A DNA stretch of 64,000 nt from Streptomyces albidoflavus (GCF_000719955.1 NZ_JOII01000004.1:310001-374000), one strand, 5' to 3'. Shown: positions 32,309-41,801, numbered from the stretch's first letter. The notes: generated from the letters alone by a model not told the origin. Numbers and translations: made by a program.

Positions 32309-33232
32309 ATGAGCTCCCCCACTGGGCCCGCTTCCGGCCTGCCTGTACGAATGCCGCGACCCCGCCAGTCCGGTCGGCACCGCCGTCCGGAACCGGTGGT
32401 GGCTCCCGAGGGCGCGCCCGCCCTCGTTCTCGCCGTCCCCGGGGTCCCCGGCGCACCCACCCGCAGTCTCGCCGAGGAGGTCGTGAGCATCGCCCGCTCC
32501 GAGCTTCCCGGCCTGGATGCCCGCATCGGTTTCCTGGAGGGCGACGACCAGGAGTTCCCGGCCCTCCAGTCGGTGCTCGCGCACGCCGCGGAGGAGCGGA
32601 CCGCCCGCGTCCAGCAGGCGCGTGCCGCCGGGGCCGAGGTCGCCGACCCGGACGGCCCGGTCGCGGTGGTCGTGCCGCTGCTGGCCGGCCCGGACAGCGC
32701 CCTGACCCGCCGCATCCGGCAGGCCGTGATCGACAGCCGGGCGCCGGTCGAGCTGACCGACGTGCTGGGCCCGCACCCGCTGCTGGCGGAGGCGCTGCAC
32801 GTGCGGCTCTCCGAGGCCGGGCTGGCCCGCGCGGACCGGGCGCGGCTGTTCACGGTGGCGACCGCGGCCGACGGCATCATCCTGGCGACGGTCGGCGGCG
32901 AGGAGGCCGTACAGGCGGCCGGGATCACCGGGATGCTGCTGGCCGCGCGGCTGGCGGTGCCGGTGATGGCGGCCGCGCTCGACCAGGAGGGGGCCATCGC
33001 GGCCACCGCCGAGCAGCTCCGCTCCTCGGGCTCCACGCAGCTCGCCCTGGCGCCGTACCTGATCGGTCCCGAGCTGGGCGAGGGGCTGCTCGACCTCGCG
33101 GCGAAGGAGGCGGAGTGCGCCTCCGCCGAGGCGCTGGGCGCGTACCCGGCGATCGGCAAGCTCGCGCTCGCGCAGTACACGACGGCGCTGGGCATCACGC
33201 CGCAGCCGGCTCCGGGGGTTCCGGCTCACTGA
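32309..33232 (+). CDS. CbiX/sirohydrochlorin-chelatase-like protein
   Basis: The 307-residue protein resembles the two-lobed CbiX/SirB chelatase fold. ALVLAVPGVPGAPTRSLAEEVV forms the first strand and helix, VGFLE-like RIGFLEGDDQEFPALQSVLA follows, then VAVVVPLLAGPDSALTRRIRQAV, and LTDVLGPHPLLAEALHVRL matches the family's GPHPLL segment. The first strand lacks the catalytic HGS(R) of real chelatases (here VPGVPG), so metal insertion into a tetrapyrrole is doubtful. No other siroheme or cobalamin gene is near. The first 40 residues are disordered. It ends in a strong terminator. Confidence 0.6.
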   Translation: MSSPTGPASGLPVRMPRPRQSGRHRRPEPVVAPEGAPALVLAVPGVPGAPTRSLAEEVVSIARSELPGLDARIGFLEGDDQEFPALQSVLAHAAEERTARVQQARAAGAEVADPDGPVAVVVPLLAGPDSALTRRIRQAVIDSRAPVELTDVLGPHPLLAEALHVRLSEAGLARADRARLFTVATAADGIILATVGGEEAVQAAGITGMLLAARLAVPVMAAALDQEGAIAATAEQLRSSGSTQLALAPYLIGPELGEGLLDLAAKEAECASAEALGAYPAIGKLALAQYTTALGITPQPAPGVPAH

Positions 33233-33250
33233 GGTTCGCCGGCTCATGGT

Positions 33251-33283
33251 TCGGGCCCGCTCCCCCACGGGGAGCGGGCCCGA
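33251..33283. terminator. Strong bidirectional terminator
   Basis: A perfect 15-bp stem, TCGGGCCCGCTCCCC against GGGGAGCGGGCCCGA, closes on a 3-nt loop (CAC). It sits between the convergent CbiX-like and lactonase genes. Confidence 0.9.
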
Positions 33284-33296
33284 AGCCGTTTCCGGG

Positions 33297-34331
33297 TCAG
33301 CCGAAGAGGACCGAGGAGGCGGCCGGGGCGGGGACGGAACCCGCGAGGGACGGGGTGCCGGAGTCGGCGTCGACGGTGAACCAGCTGACGTCGCCGGAGC
33401 GTTCGTTGGCGGCGTAGAGCAGGCCCTGCGGGGAGAGGACGAGGTCGCGGGGCCAGTGCCCGCCGCAGGGGACGGTGGTGAGCAGCCGGGCCGCGTCGCC
33501 GGCCGGGTCGAGGGCGAGGACGGAGAGGACGTCCTCGCCTCGGGTGGCGGTCCACAGGAAGCGGCCGTCGGGCGAGACCACCACCTCCGAGGGGTAGGCG
33601 TCGGCCCCGGGCGCTCCGGGGAGGACGGCCGTCTCGCCGACCGGGCGCAGGTCGCCGCCGTCGGCGTCCCAGCGGCAGACGGTGAGCGTGGGGGTGAGTT
33701 CGTTGAGGACGTAGAGGTGGTGGCCGTCGGGGTGGAAGGCCAGGTGGCGGGGGCCGGAGCCGGGGCGGAGCGCGAACTCGCGGTGCAGGGTCAGCATGCC
33801 GTCGCGCAGGGCGTGCACGCGCACGGAGTCGGTGCCGAGGTCGACGGCGACCAGCCAGCGGCCGCTGGGGTCGGGCAGGACCTGGTGGACGTGCGGGCCC
33901 TGCTGGCGCTGGGGGTGGGGCCCGGAGCCGTGGTGGTTGAGGACGTGCGCCGCGGGGGCGGGGGTGCCGTCGGCGCGCAGCGGCAGGACGGAGACGCTGC
34001 CCGAGCCGTAGTTGGCGGTGAAGACGCGGCCGCCGTGCACGCACAGGTGGGTGGGCCCCTCGGCGGCGACCGGGGCGGGCGGGGCGAGGAGCCGGGCCGT
34101 GTCGCCGGCCGGGTCGAAGGCGGCGACGGCACCGTCGGCGGTCTCGCTGACCGCGTAGAGGAGGTCACCGCCGGGGCCGAGGGCCAGGTAGGAGGGGTCG
34201 GGGACCTCGGCGGTGGCGCCGAGGACGGTGAGGCCGCCGTCGGGGCCGACGGCGGCGGTGACCACGCCCGCGCCGCCCGCCGCCGTGAAGGATCCGATGT
34301 ACGCCCGCGCGGTCCGCTCTCCGCCACCCAC
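33297..34331 (-). CDS. Lactonase family beta-propeller (6-phosphogluconolactonase-like)
   Basis: The 344-residue protein matches the YbhE/Pgl lactonase family of seven-bladed propellers. AYIGSFTAAGGAGV starts the fold, then PSYLALGPGGDLLYAVSE, GPTHLCVHGGRVFTANYGSGSVSVLPL, GPHPQRQQGPHVHQVLPDPSGRWLVAVDLG (the conserved His-rich blade), GPRHLAFHPDGHHLYVLNEL and YPSEVVVSPDGRFLWTATRG. No signal peptide is evident. The likely role is hydrolysis of 6-phosphogluconolactone or another lactone. GTG at 34331 matches the start of homology; the frame runs further up into low-complexity sequence. Confidence 0.85.
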   Translation of the reverse strand: MGGGERTARAYIGSFTAAGGAGVVTAAVGPDGGLTVLGATAEVPDPSYLALGPGGDLLYAVSETADGAVAAFDPAGDTARLLAPPAPVAAEGPTHLCVHGGRVFTANYGSGSVSVLPLRADGTPAPAAHVLNHHGSGPHPQRQQGPHVHQVLPDPSGRWLVAVDLGTDSVRVHALRDGMLTLHREFALRPGSGPRHLAFHPDGHHLYVLNELTPTLTVCRWDADGGDLRPVGETAVLPGAPGADAYPSEVVVSPDGRFLWTATRGEDVLSVLALDPAGDAARLLTTVPCGGHWPRDLVLSPQGLLYAANERSGDVSWFTVDADSGTPSLAGSVPAPAASSVLFG

Positions 34332-34553
34332 TGGCCTGTCCCCTCTCCGCAGTTGCCGCGCCGTCCGGCGCGCCCGCGACGTTAGCAGGTCTAGACCATG
34401 GCGGTCCCGACCGCGCGCCGGAGACCTTCCCGTCCGGCCTCCGCCGAGATGAACACCATGGCACACGGCGGCAGAATCGTTACTTATAGGGTTTTACGGC
34501 ACATGGCGAAACCGTCTGTGCCGACAGGACATTTCGGGGAGAGCGAGGTCGGT

Positions 34554-34925
34554 ATGCCCACGGCGAAGACGCGCAAGGCCACGACCACCAAGTCCGGTAC
34601 GCCCACGGCCAAGGCGGCCAAGAGCGGTACCGGCCCGCAGAAGCGGCAGGGAGGCGCGGAGGAGCACCGTCCGCGCGACCTCACGGTGACCATCCCGGTG
34701 GGCAAGGCCGCCGAGAAGGTGACCCAGTTGGTGTCGGCGCCGGTCGGAGCAGCCCGCAAGGCAGTGCCCGCCAAGGGCGGACTGCCCATGTACGCGGGGC
34801 TCGGAGCGCTGGGCATCGCTGGTGTCCTCCAGTGGCCGGTCGCGGCGGGCATCGGGGTCGGATACGCGGTGCTGCGCCGCACCGGGATGCTGGACGACCC
34901 GCCCGAGCAGGCCAAAACCGCGTAA
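34554..34925 (+). CDS. Small basic membrane-anchored protein
   Basis: I do not recognise a named family. The 123-residue protein has a Lys/Thr-rich basic N-terminus (MPTAKTRKATTTKSG, KAAKSGTGPQKRQGG), then DLTVTIPVGKAAEKVTQLVSAP and one C-terminal hydrophobic segment (MYAGLGALGIAGVLQWPVAAGIGVGYAVL) long enough for one or two membrane passes. ATG at 34554 has GAGG 5 nt upstream. It stands directly upstream of the giant P-type ATPase but is cut off from it by a very strong terminator. In other Streptomyces I recall a similar small protein in this position. Confidence 0.65.
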   Translation: MPTAKTRKATTTKSGTPTAKAAKSGTGPQKRQGGAEEHRPRDLTVTIPVGKAAEKVTQLVSAPVGAARKAVPAKGGLPMYAGLGALGIAGVLQWPVAAGIGVGYAVLRRTGMLDDPPEQAKTA

Positions 34926-34933
34926 CCCCTGTG

Positions 34934-35002
34934 CCGGACCGGCACCCAGGGGGCTCCGGGCGCTCACCTCACCCGCCCGGAGCCCCCTGGGTGTCGGTCC
35001 GG
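34934..35002 (+). terminator. Exceptionally long terminator stem
   Basis: Positions 34934-34962 pair with 34974-35002 over 29 bp, with one G-T wobble and no mismatch, around an 11-nt loop. It begins 9 bp after the stop of the small membrane protein gene and ends 110 bp before the ATPase gene. Confidence 0.9.
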
Positions 35003-35112
35003 TCCTTCTGTCACCAGAGTGGTCCTGCGGCCACACCGCGGCCCCCGCTCCCCCGTGGCGTACAGGGGTGCGGCGGCGGGCCCGGTACCGGACACCGGGA
35101 CAGGAGCAACGG

Positions 35113-38100
35113 GTGCTGACCTCACTGAGTCGGGTGCGGGAACTGGCGTCGGCGCCCGCGCGGGCGCTGGCGGACGGGGCGAGGGAGGCTCAGGACCGCG
35201 TACGGCGCGGCGGGCAGGCCGCGTACGAGGCCCTGCGTGAGCTGCCCGCCGATCTGGCGGAGGCCGTGTCGGTGCTGGCGGACGGGGGCGCGGACCGGCG
35301 GCGCCGGCATGTCTGGTCCGGCGGGGGACGGGCCCACATCGAGGTGCGCGGGCTCTGCGGACGCAGCCCGCGGGCGGACGCCCTCTGCCACGCGCTGACG
35401 ACGGCCGCACGCGCCCTCCAGTCCGTGCACTGGGCCGAGATCAACGCCACCGCCGGCCAGCTGGTGGTCGGGTACGAGCAGAACGGACTCGACGTCGGCG
35501 ACCTGCTGGACCTGGTGGAGCGGCTGGAGACGGAGCACGGCACCGGCGCCGACGACTTCCCCGGCGGCCGGCCGCTGCCCCCGTACGACACGGCGCCGGC
35601 GGCGCTGGCCAAGATGTCGCTGGTCTCCGACTGCGTGGGCATCGCCTTCGCCGCGGCCCGGGGGATGAAGCCGCTGACCATGCTGCCGCTCCCGGTGGTG
35701 GTGACCGAGTCCCAGCCCCGCCTGCGGCGGCTGCTGGAGAACAGGCTGGGCAAGCACCAGGCGGAGACCGCGATCAGCCTCGCCGGGGCGGCGGCGCACG
35801 CCCTCGCGCACGGCGTGACACCGCTCGCCCTGGACGCCTGCCAACGCCTGGGCCAGCTCGCCGAGTTCCGGGGACGGCAGGAGGTCTGGGCACGGCGGGA
35901 GCGGGAGCTGGTGGGCGACGGCGAGCGGATGCCCGCGCATCTGACGCCCCGTCCCGTCCGGCCCGTACCGCTGCCGGACGGGGAGGTGGAGAAGTACGCG
36001 GAGCGGACCTCGGCGGCCGCGGTGCTCGGCGCCGGGGCGGTGCTGGCCTGGACCCGGGACGCCGCCACGTCGGCGCGGGCCGTGCTGGCGACGCCGCCCA
36101 AGGCGGCCCGGATGGGGCGGGAGTTGTTCTGCGCGCGGCTCGGGCGCGACCTGGCCGACGCGGGGGTGGTGCCGCTGGACGGCGCGACCCTGCGGGTGCT
36201 GGACCGGGTGACGGTGGCGGTGATCGACTCCGACGTGCTGTGCGGAACCCGGCCCCGGCTGATGTCGGTCCAGGTGGCCGGGGCGATCGACGAGGCCGAG
36301 GTGTGGGGCGCGGCGCAGGCGGTGGTCGCCGCGCACAGCCCGCAGGAGCTGGCCGGGCCCGGACCGTGGACGCACGGCGGCTGGCGGCTCCAGCGGCCCG
36401 CCCTCGCCACCACCGACAGTTCAGGACCGGGCGGGCCCGAGGGGCTGCGGCTGGAGGTCTGCGACCCCGAGGGCCAGTGGTGGGGCGAGGTGGTCGTCGG
36501 GGTCGAACTCGACCCGCTCGCCGAGGCGGTGGTGACGGCGGCGCGGGCCGGCGGCACCCGGCTCCACCTCACCGCGCACGCGGCCACCGCGGAACTCCTC
36601 CCCTGGGCCGACACCGTGCTCGGCGCGGACACCTGCCTGGCCGGGGAGGTGACGGACCTTCAGGAGCGCGGCGAGGTGGTGCTGCTGGTCAGCGCCGGCA
36701 ACCCGCGCGCCCTCGCGGCGGCGGACGTGGGCGTGGCGGTGCTGCCGCACGCCCGCGCGGGACACACCGCCGCCCACTGGTCGGCCGACCTGGTCTGCGG
36801 CCCCGGCCTGGCCTCCCTGTGGCGGGTGCTGAACGCGGTGGACACCGCGCGTACGGTCAGCCGTAAGGCGGCCCGCCTGGCGGTGGGCGGCTCGGCACTC
36901 GGCGCGCTCGTGGCCGCCGCCGGGTCCCGCCCGCCGATGGTCGCGCTCACCACCACGCCGGTCTACGGGGCGGCGTTCATGGCCCAGTGGATGGGGTTCA
37001 GCGCGGGCCGGCGCCTGGCCCGCGAGCCGCTGCCGGAGCCGAGGCTGCGCGGCGAGCCCTGGCACGCGCTGGGGGCCGTCGAGGTCCTGCGGGCCCTGCA
37101 CCGCCGGGGTGCGTACGCGGGCGCCCCGGAACCGGAGGGGGAGGAGCCGTCCGCCGACTGGCTGGTGCGCGGGTACGACGCGCTCGCCGAGGTGCCCGGC
37201 CTCGGCGCCGCCGCCGACGGCACGGCCAGGCTGCTGCGGGCGGTGCGTGAGGAACTGCGCGACCCGCTCACCCCGATCCTCGCCTTCGGCGCGGCCGCCT
37301 CCGCCGCCGTCGGCTCGACCGTGGACTCGGCGCTGGTCGGCGGCGTGATGGTCGGCAACGGGCTGATCAGCGGCGCGCAGCGGATGCGGGTCGAGGAGGC
37401 GATGCGCAAGCTGCTGCTGACCGAGCAGGTCACCGCCTGCCGGGTGGAGTGGACCCCGGACGCCGGGGTGACCGAGGCTCAGCTCGCCGCGGTGCGGGAG
37501 ACGGCCGCGCACACCACCGTCTCCTCCGGCGAGCTGCGGGTGGGCGAGGTGATCGCCCTGCGCGACGGCGACGTGGTCCCGGCCGACGCCCGGCTGCTGT
37601 GGTGCGACGCCCTGGAGGTCGACGAGTCGACCCTGACGGGCGAATCCGTACCGGTCGGCAAGAACCCGCACGCCGTCCCCGGCGCCGACCTCGCGGAGCG
37701 CACCTGCATGGTCTACGAGGGCTGCACCGTGCTCACGGGTTCGGCGTACGCGGTCGTCGTCGCCACCGGCACGCAGACCGAGGCGGGCCGGGCGGCGGAG
37801 CTGGCGGCCGAGGCGCCCCGGCCGACCGGGATCGAGGGCCACCTCGCCCAGCTCAGCCGGATCGCCCTGCCGGCCGTCGGCATCGGCGGCGCCGCCGTGA
37901 CCGTCCTCGGGCTGCTGCGCGGCGTCCCGGTCCGCGAGGCGCTCGCCTCCGGCGTCGCGGTGGCGGTGGCGGCGGTGCCCGAGGGACTGCCGCTGGTCGC
38001 CACCATGGCCCAGAGCGCCGCCGCCCACCGGCTCTCCCGGTACGGCATCCTCACCCGTTCCGCCCGCGTCCTCGAAGCCCTCGGCCGGGTGGACGTGGTC

Positions 38101-39753
38101 TGTTACGACAAGACCGGCACGCTCACCGAGGGACGGCTGTCGGTGACCGGTGTCGCCTTCCTGGACGGGGACGAGGAGCCGTCCTGCGAGGCGGGCCAGC
38201 ACCTGCTCGGCCTCGCCGCCCGCGCCTGCCCCCGGCCGGAGGAGGGCAGGCCCGCCGCCCACGCCACCGACCAGTCGGTGCTGGACGCGGTGACGGCCGG
38301 TACCTTCCCGGACGGGGACTGGCAGTTGACGCGGGAGCTGCCGTTCGAGGCCCGGCGGGGCTACTCCGCCTCGGCCGGGAAGACCCCGGAGGGCGGAATC
38401 CTGGCGGTCAAGGGCGCGCCCGAGAAGATCCTGGAGCGGTGCGACGCGGTCACGCCGTCGGCCTCGGGGAGCACCGGCTCCCTCCCGCTCGACGCGGCCC
38501 TGCGGCGGAAGGCCAGGCGTCTTGTGGACCGGCTCGGCGCCCAGGGCCTGCGGGTACTGGCTGTGGCCGAACGCCCGCTGGAGGACGCCTCGTTGACGGC
38601 GGAGGAGCTGCCCGAGCAGGTCACGGGGCTGACGCTGCGCGGCTTCCTCGCGATCAGCGACACCCCGCGCCCCGGCGCCTCCGAGACCCTGGCGCACCTC
38701 CAGGAGGCGGGCGTACGCGTCACCATGATCACCGGTGACCACCCGACGACGGCGGGGGCCATCGCCGCCCGGCTCGGCATCCCGGGGGCGGACGCCGTGG
38801 TGACGGGGGCGGAGCTGGACGCGCTCCCCGAGTCCGAGCGGATCGCCAAGGTGCTGGACTCGGCCGTCTTCGCCCGGGTCTCCCCCGAGCACAAGGTACG
38901 GATCGTCAAGGACCTCCAGCGCGCGGGCCGCGTGGTGGCGATGACGGGCGACGGCGTCAACGACGCGGCCGCCATCAAACTCGCCGACATCGGTATCGGC
39001 CTCTCCGCCCCGGGCTCCCGCTCGGCCAGCGCCGCCGCCGACCTGGTCCTCACCGACCCCTCCCCCGAGAACATGGTCCACGCGCTGCTGGAGGGACGCG
39101 CCCTGTGGCGCCGGGTCCGCGACGCGGTGGGCATCCTGGTCGGCGGGAACGCGGGCGAGGTCGCCTTCACCGTCCTCGGCACGGCCCTGTCGGGGCGGGC
39201 CCCGCTCGGCACCCGTCAGCTGCTCCTGGTCAACCTGCTGACCGACATGCTGCCCGCCCTCGCCCTCGCCATGGCCCCCGGCCGGGCGGCCCGCGACGAG
39301 GAGGCCGCCGGGAACGGCCACGCGACCGACTCGCTCGCGCGGGAGCTGGGGCGGGTGCTGGCCGTACGCGGGACCGCCACCGCGCTGGGCGCTGTGACCG
39401 CCTGGCAGCTCGGGCGGATGAGCGGGCGCGCGGTGCGGGCCAACACCATGGGGCTGGCCGCGCTGGTGGGCACACAGCTGGGCCAGACGCTCGCCACGGA
39501 CTGGCGCAGTCCGCTGGTGCTGCTCACCGGGGCGGCCTCCACGGTCGTCCTGGCCGGGGTGATCCAGACGCCGGGGGTGAGCCACTTCTTCGGCTGCACC
39601 CCGCTCGGCCCGGTCGCCTGGACCACGGTCGCCGCCTGCTCCACGGCGGCGACCCTGGCGGCGGCGCTCGCCCAGGGGCTGCTCGCGCGCCGGGCCCCGG
39701 CGCCGGTGTCCGAGGCGGCAGCCGCCCCGGACCCGGTCCCCGCACCGGTGTGA
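35113..39753 (+). CDS. Giant P-type cation ATPase (CtpI-like)
   Basis: The 1546-residue P-type ATPase is much larger than usual and like Mycobacterium CtpI in layout. About 700 extra N-terminal residues include an HMA-like region without CxxC (residues 60-150) and a degenerate second pump-like half. The catalytic core is complete: TGES (842-845), VPEGLPLVATM (M4), phosphorylation site DKTGT (Asp999), KGAPEKILERCD (ATP pocket), TGDHPTT and MTGDGVNDAA (1277-1286). The last part has several membrane helices. The ion is unknown (Ca2+ or Mg2+ are proposed for relatives). GTG at 35113 follows AGGAG. Single-gene transcript after a strong terminator. Confidence 0.92.
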   Translation: MLTSLSRVRELASAPARALADGAREAQDRVRRGGQAAYEALRELPADLAEAVSVLADGGADRRRRHVWSGGGRAHIEVRGLCGRSPRADALCHALTTAARALQSVHWAEINATAGQLVVGYEQNGLDVGDLLDLVERLETEHGTGADDFPGGRPLPPYDTAPAALAKMSLVSDCVGIAFAAARGMKPLTMLPLPVVVTESQPRLRRLLENRLGKHQAETAISLAGAAAHALAHGVTPLALDACQRLGQLAEFRGRQEVWARRERELVGDGERMPAHLTPRPVRPVPLPDGEVEKYAERTSAAAVLGAGAVLAWTRDAATSARAVLATPPKAARMGRELFCARLGRDLADAGVVPLDGATLRVLDRVTVAVIDSDVLCGTRPRLMSVQVAGAIDEAEVWGAAQAVVAAHSPQELAGPGPWTHGGWRLQRPALATTDSSGPGGPEGLRLEVCDPEGQWWGEVVVGVELDPLAEAVVTAARAGGTRLHLTAHAATAELLPWADTVLGADTCLAGEVTDLQERGEVVLLVSAGNPRALAAADVGVAVLPHARAGHTAAHWSADLVCGPGLASLWRVLNAVDTARTVSRKAARLAVGGSALGALVAAAGSRPPMVALTTTPVYGAAFMAQWMGFSAGRRLAREPLPEPRLRGEPWHALGAVEVLRALHRRGAYAGAPEPEGEEPSADWLVRGYDALAEVPGLGAAADGTARLLRAVREELRDPLTPILAFGAAASAAVGSTVDSALVGGVMVGNGLISGAQRMRVEEAMRKLLLTEQVTACRVEWTPDAGVTEAQLAAVRETAAHTTVSSGELRVGEVIALRDGDVVPADARLLWCDALEVDESTLTGESVPVGKNPHAVPGADLAERTCMVYEGCTVLTGSAYAVVVATGTQTEAGRAAELAAEAPRPTGIEGHLAQLSRIALPAVGIGGAAVTVLGLLRGVPVREALASGVAVAVAAVPEGLPLVATMAQSAAAHRLSRYGILTRSARVLEALGRVDVVCYDKTGTLTEGRLSVTGVAFLDGDEEPSCEAGQHLLGLAARACPRPEEGRPAAHATDQSVLDAVTAGTFPDGDWQLTRELPFEARRGYSASAGKTPEGGILAVKGAPEKILERCDAVTPSASGSTGSLPLDAALRRKARRLVDRLGAQGLRVLAVAERPLEDASLTAEELPEQVTGLTLRGFLAISDTPRPGASETLAHLQEAGVRVTMITGDHPTTAGAIAARLGIPGADAVVTGAELDALPESERIAKVLDSAVFARVSPEHKVRIVKDLQRAGRVVAMTGDGVNDAAAIKLADIGIGLSAPGSRSASAAADLVLTDPSPENMVHALLEGRALWRRVRDAVGILVGGNAGEVAFTVLGTALSGRAPLGTRQLLLVNLLTDMLPALALAMAPGRAARDEEAAGNGHATDSLARELGRVLAVRGTATALGAVTAWQLGRMSGRAVRANTMGLAALVGTQLGQTLATDWRSPLVLLTGAASTVVLAGVIQTPGVSHFFGCTPLGPVAWTTVAACSTAATLAAALAQGLLARRAPAPVSEAAAAPDPVPAPV

Positions 39754-39883
39754 GGGCCGGTCCGAACGGCCTACGCGCGGTGGCCCGGCGCCCTGGGCCC
39801 GCCGAGGGTGGAGGGGCGGGGGGACCAACACCGGCGTGCGGGCGCCTCGGCTCCGGGTGCCGGTCGACAGAGGGAGTCAGCGG

Positions 39884-40357
39884 ATGAGCCGTTCCGCGTC
39901 CACCGGGCGGCCCGGGGCAGCACGGGGTTCCTGGTGGTCCGAGCACGATCCGAGCCGGGAACTGGGGCGTCTGTGCGGTGAGTTGAGGCGGCTGGCCGAA
40001 CGTGTCGAACACGGCGGCGAACCGGCGGTCCGGCACTGGATGCCGACGGTGGAGGAGGCCGACGCGGGCGACGCGTACCTCGTCCGCGCCGAGCTGCCGG
40101 GCATTCCCCGGGAGTGCGTGAAGGTCGAGACGGACGGCCGCGAGCTGTACATCTCCGGGACGCTCGACGAGTCCTCCGCCCAGAACGCGCTGGGCCGTCG
40201 GATCGGCACCTTCTCCTTCGGCGTCCGGGTGCCCGGCGACGCCGACCACGACCAGGTCCGCGCCGACCTGGTGGACGGCGTACTGACCGTCCGGCTCACC
40301 AAGTCCGGGGAGCGCGCCACGCGCCCCGTCGCGGTCGGTACGGCGGTCGGCGGGTGA
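39884..40357 (+). CDS. Hsp20/alpha-crystallin small heat-shock protein
   Basis: The 157-residue cytosolic holdase chaperone has an alpha-crystallin domain at about residues 45-140: WMPTVEEADAGDAYLVRAELPGI, VETDGRELYISGTLD, then FSFGVRVPGDADHDQVRADLVDGVLTVRL with the conserved DGVLTV motif. ATG at 39884 has GGGAG 7 nt upstream. No HspR or CIRCE-like operator is visible before it. Its stop overlaps the start of the glutamate decarboxylase gene (GTGA), so both come from one message, which is an unusual coupling. Confidence 0.9.
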   Translation: MSRSASTGRPGAARGSWWSEHDPSRELGRLCGELRRLAERVEHGGEPAVRHWMPTVEEADAGDAYLVRAELPGIPRECVKVETDGRELYISGTLDESSAQNALGRRIGTFSFGVRVPGDADHDQVRADLVDGVLTVRLTKSGERATRPVAVGTAVGG

Positions 40358-41778
40358 GCGCGGCGGGCGGGGAGACGTCGGACGGCGCGCGGCTCTCCCT
40401 CAATCCGTTCCACCTGGCGGCCGACCCGGCCGCCGCGATGCTGTCGGTGCCGCCGGTCAGGAGGCTCAGCGCCCATTCGCTGCCGCCGGAGGTGGCCCGG
40501 CGGATCGTGCACGACGAGGTGATGCTCGACGGGAACGCGCGGCAGAACCTCGCCACCTTCGTGACGACCTGGATGGAGCCCGAGGGCGCGGCGGTGATGG
40601 CGGAGTGTCGCGACAAGAACCTCATCGACAAGGACGAGTACCCGCGCACCGCGGAGATCGAGCGCCGGTGCGTGGCGATCCTCGCCGACCTCTGGCACGC
40701 CCCCGACGCGGACCGGGCGGTGGGCTGTTCCACCACCGGGTCGAGCGAGGCGTGCATGCTCGCGGGGATGGCGATGAAGCGGCGCTGGGCGCACCGGCAG
40801 GGCGACCGCTATCCCGCCTCGGCCCGGCCCAATCTGGTCATGGGCATCAACGTCCAGGTCTGCTGGGAGAAGTTCTGCGACTACTGGGAGGTCGAGCCCC
40901 GGATGGTGCCGATGGAGGGCGAGCGCTTCCACCTCGACCCGCAGGCCGCCGCCGACCTCTGCGACGAGAACACCATCGGCGTGGTCGGCATCCTCGGCTC
41001 CACGTACGACGGTTCGTACGAGCCGGTCCAGGAGCTCTGCGCGGCGCTGGACGCTCTCCAGGAGCGCACCGGCTGGGACGTGCCGGTCCACGTCGACGGG
41101 GCGTCGGGGGCCATGGTCGCCCCCTTCCTCGACCCGGACCTGGTCTGGGACTTCCGCCTGGAGCGGGTCGTCTCCATCAACACCTCGGGCCACAAGTACG
41201 GGCTGGTCTACCCCGGCGTGGGGTGGGCGGTGTGGCGCAGCGCCGAGTACCTCCCGGACGACCTGGTCTTCCGCGTCGACTACCTCGGCGGGACGATGCC
41301 CACCTTCGCCCTGAACTTCTCCCGCCCCGGCTCCCAGGTGGCCGCCCAGTACTACGTCTTCCTGCGGCTGGGGCGTGAGGGCTTCCGCCAGGTGCAGCAG
41401 GCCGGCCGCGACATCGCCACGCACCTGGCGCACGGCATCGAGGAACTGGGCGACTTCCGGCTGCTGACCCGGGGCGACCAGCTGCCCGCCTTCGCCTTCA
41501 CCACGGGGGCGGACGTGCGGGCGTACGACGTCTTCGACGTGTCGCGGCGGCTGCGCGAGACCGGGTGGCTGGTGCCCGCGTACACCTGTCCGCCGCACCG
41601 TCAGGACCTCTCCGTGCTGCGGATCGTCTGCCGCAACGGCTTCACCCGCGACCTCGCGGACATGCTCCTGCACGACCTGGGGCGGCTGCTGCCGGAGCTG
41701 CGGCGCCAGTCCCCGCACCCCGGGGAGCGGCCGTCGCCCAGCACGGCCTTCCACCATTCGGCGGAGCGGGGCCGGTAG
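40354..41778 (+). CDS. Glutamate decarboxylase
   Basis: The 474-residue PLP-dependent group II decarboxylase is of the GadA/GadB type and converts glutamate to GABA and CO2 while consuming a proton. NLATFVTTWMEPE and DKDEYPRT are family signatures, STTGSSEACMLAGMA binds the PLP phosphate, VHVDGASGAMVAPF carries the PLP Asp, and SINTSGHKYG the Schiff-base Lys281. The C-terminal TAFHHSAERGR includes histidines where E. coli GadB has its pH-gating His. GTG at 40354 overlaps the Hsp20 stop. No glutamate/GABA antiporter gene is adjacent. A hairpin follows. Confidence 0.95.
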   Translation: MSAAGGETSDGARLSLNPFHLAADPAAAMLSVPPVRRLSAHSLPPEVARRIVHDEVMLDGNARQNLATFVTTWMEPEGAAVMAECRDKNLIDKDEYPRTAEIERRCVAILADLWHAPDADRAVGCSTTGSSEACMLAGMAMKRRWAHRQGDRYPASARPNLVMGINVQVCWEKFCDYWEVEPRMVPMEGERFHLDPQAAADLCDENTIGVVGILGSTYDGSYEPVQELCAALDALQERTGWDVPVHVDGASGAMVAPFLDPDLVWDFRLERVVSINTSGHKYGLVYPGVGWAVWRSAEYLPDDLVFRVDYLGGTMPTFALNFSRPGSQVAAQYYVFLRLGREGFRQVQQAGRDIATHLAHGIEELGDFRLLTRGDQLPAFAFTTGADVRAYDVFDVSRRLRETGWLVPAYTCPPHRQDLSVLRIVCRNGFTRDLADMLLHDLGRLLPELRRQSPHPGERPSPSTAFHHSAERGR

Positions 41779-41801
41779 CGGTCCCGCCGTGCGGGTGGCG
41801 G

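Noticed and set aside
36421..39831. 1136-codon open frame antisense to the P-type ATPase gene
   Set aside because: It is a GC-bias shadow. The product is low-complexity Gly/Arg/Ala/Pro without domains, and the opposite strand encodes all P-type ATPase motifs.
39754..39883. HspR-type (HAIR) or CIRCE operator before Hsp20
   Set aside because: No matching inverted repeat was found in the 130-bp upstream gap.
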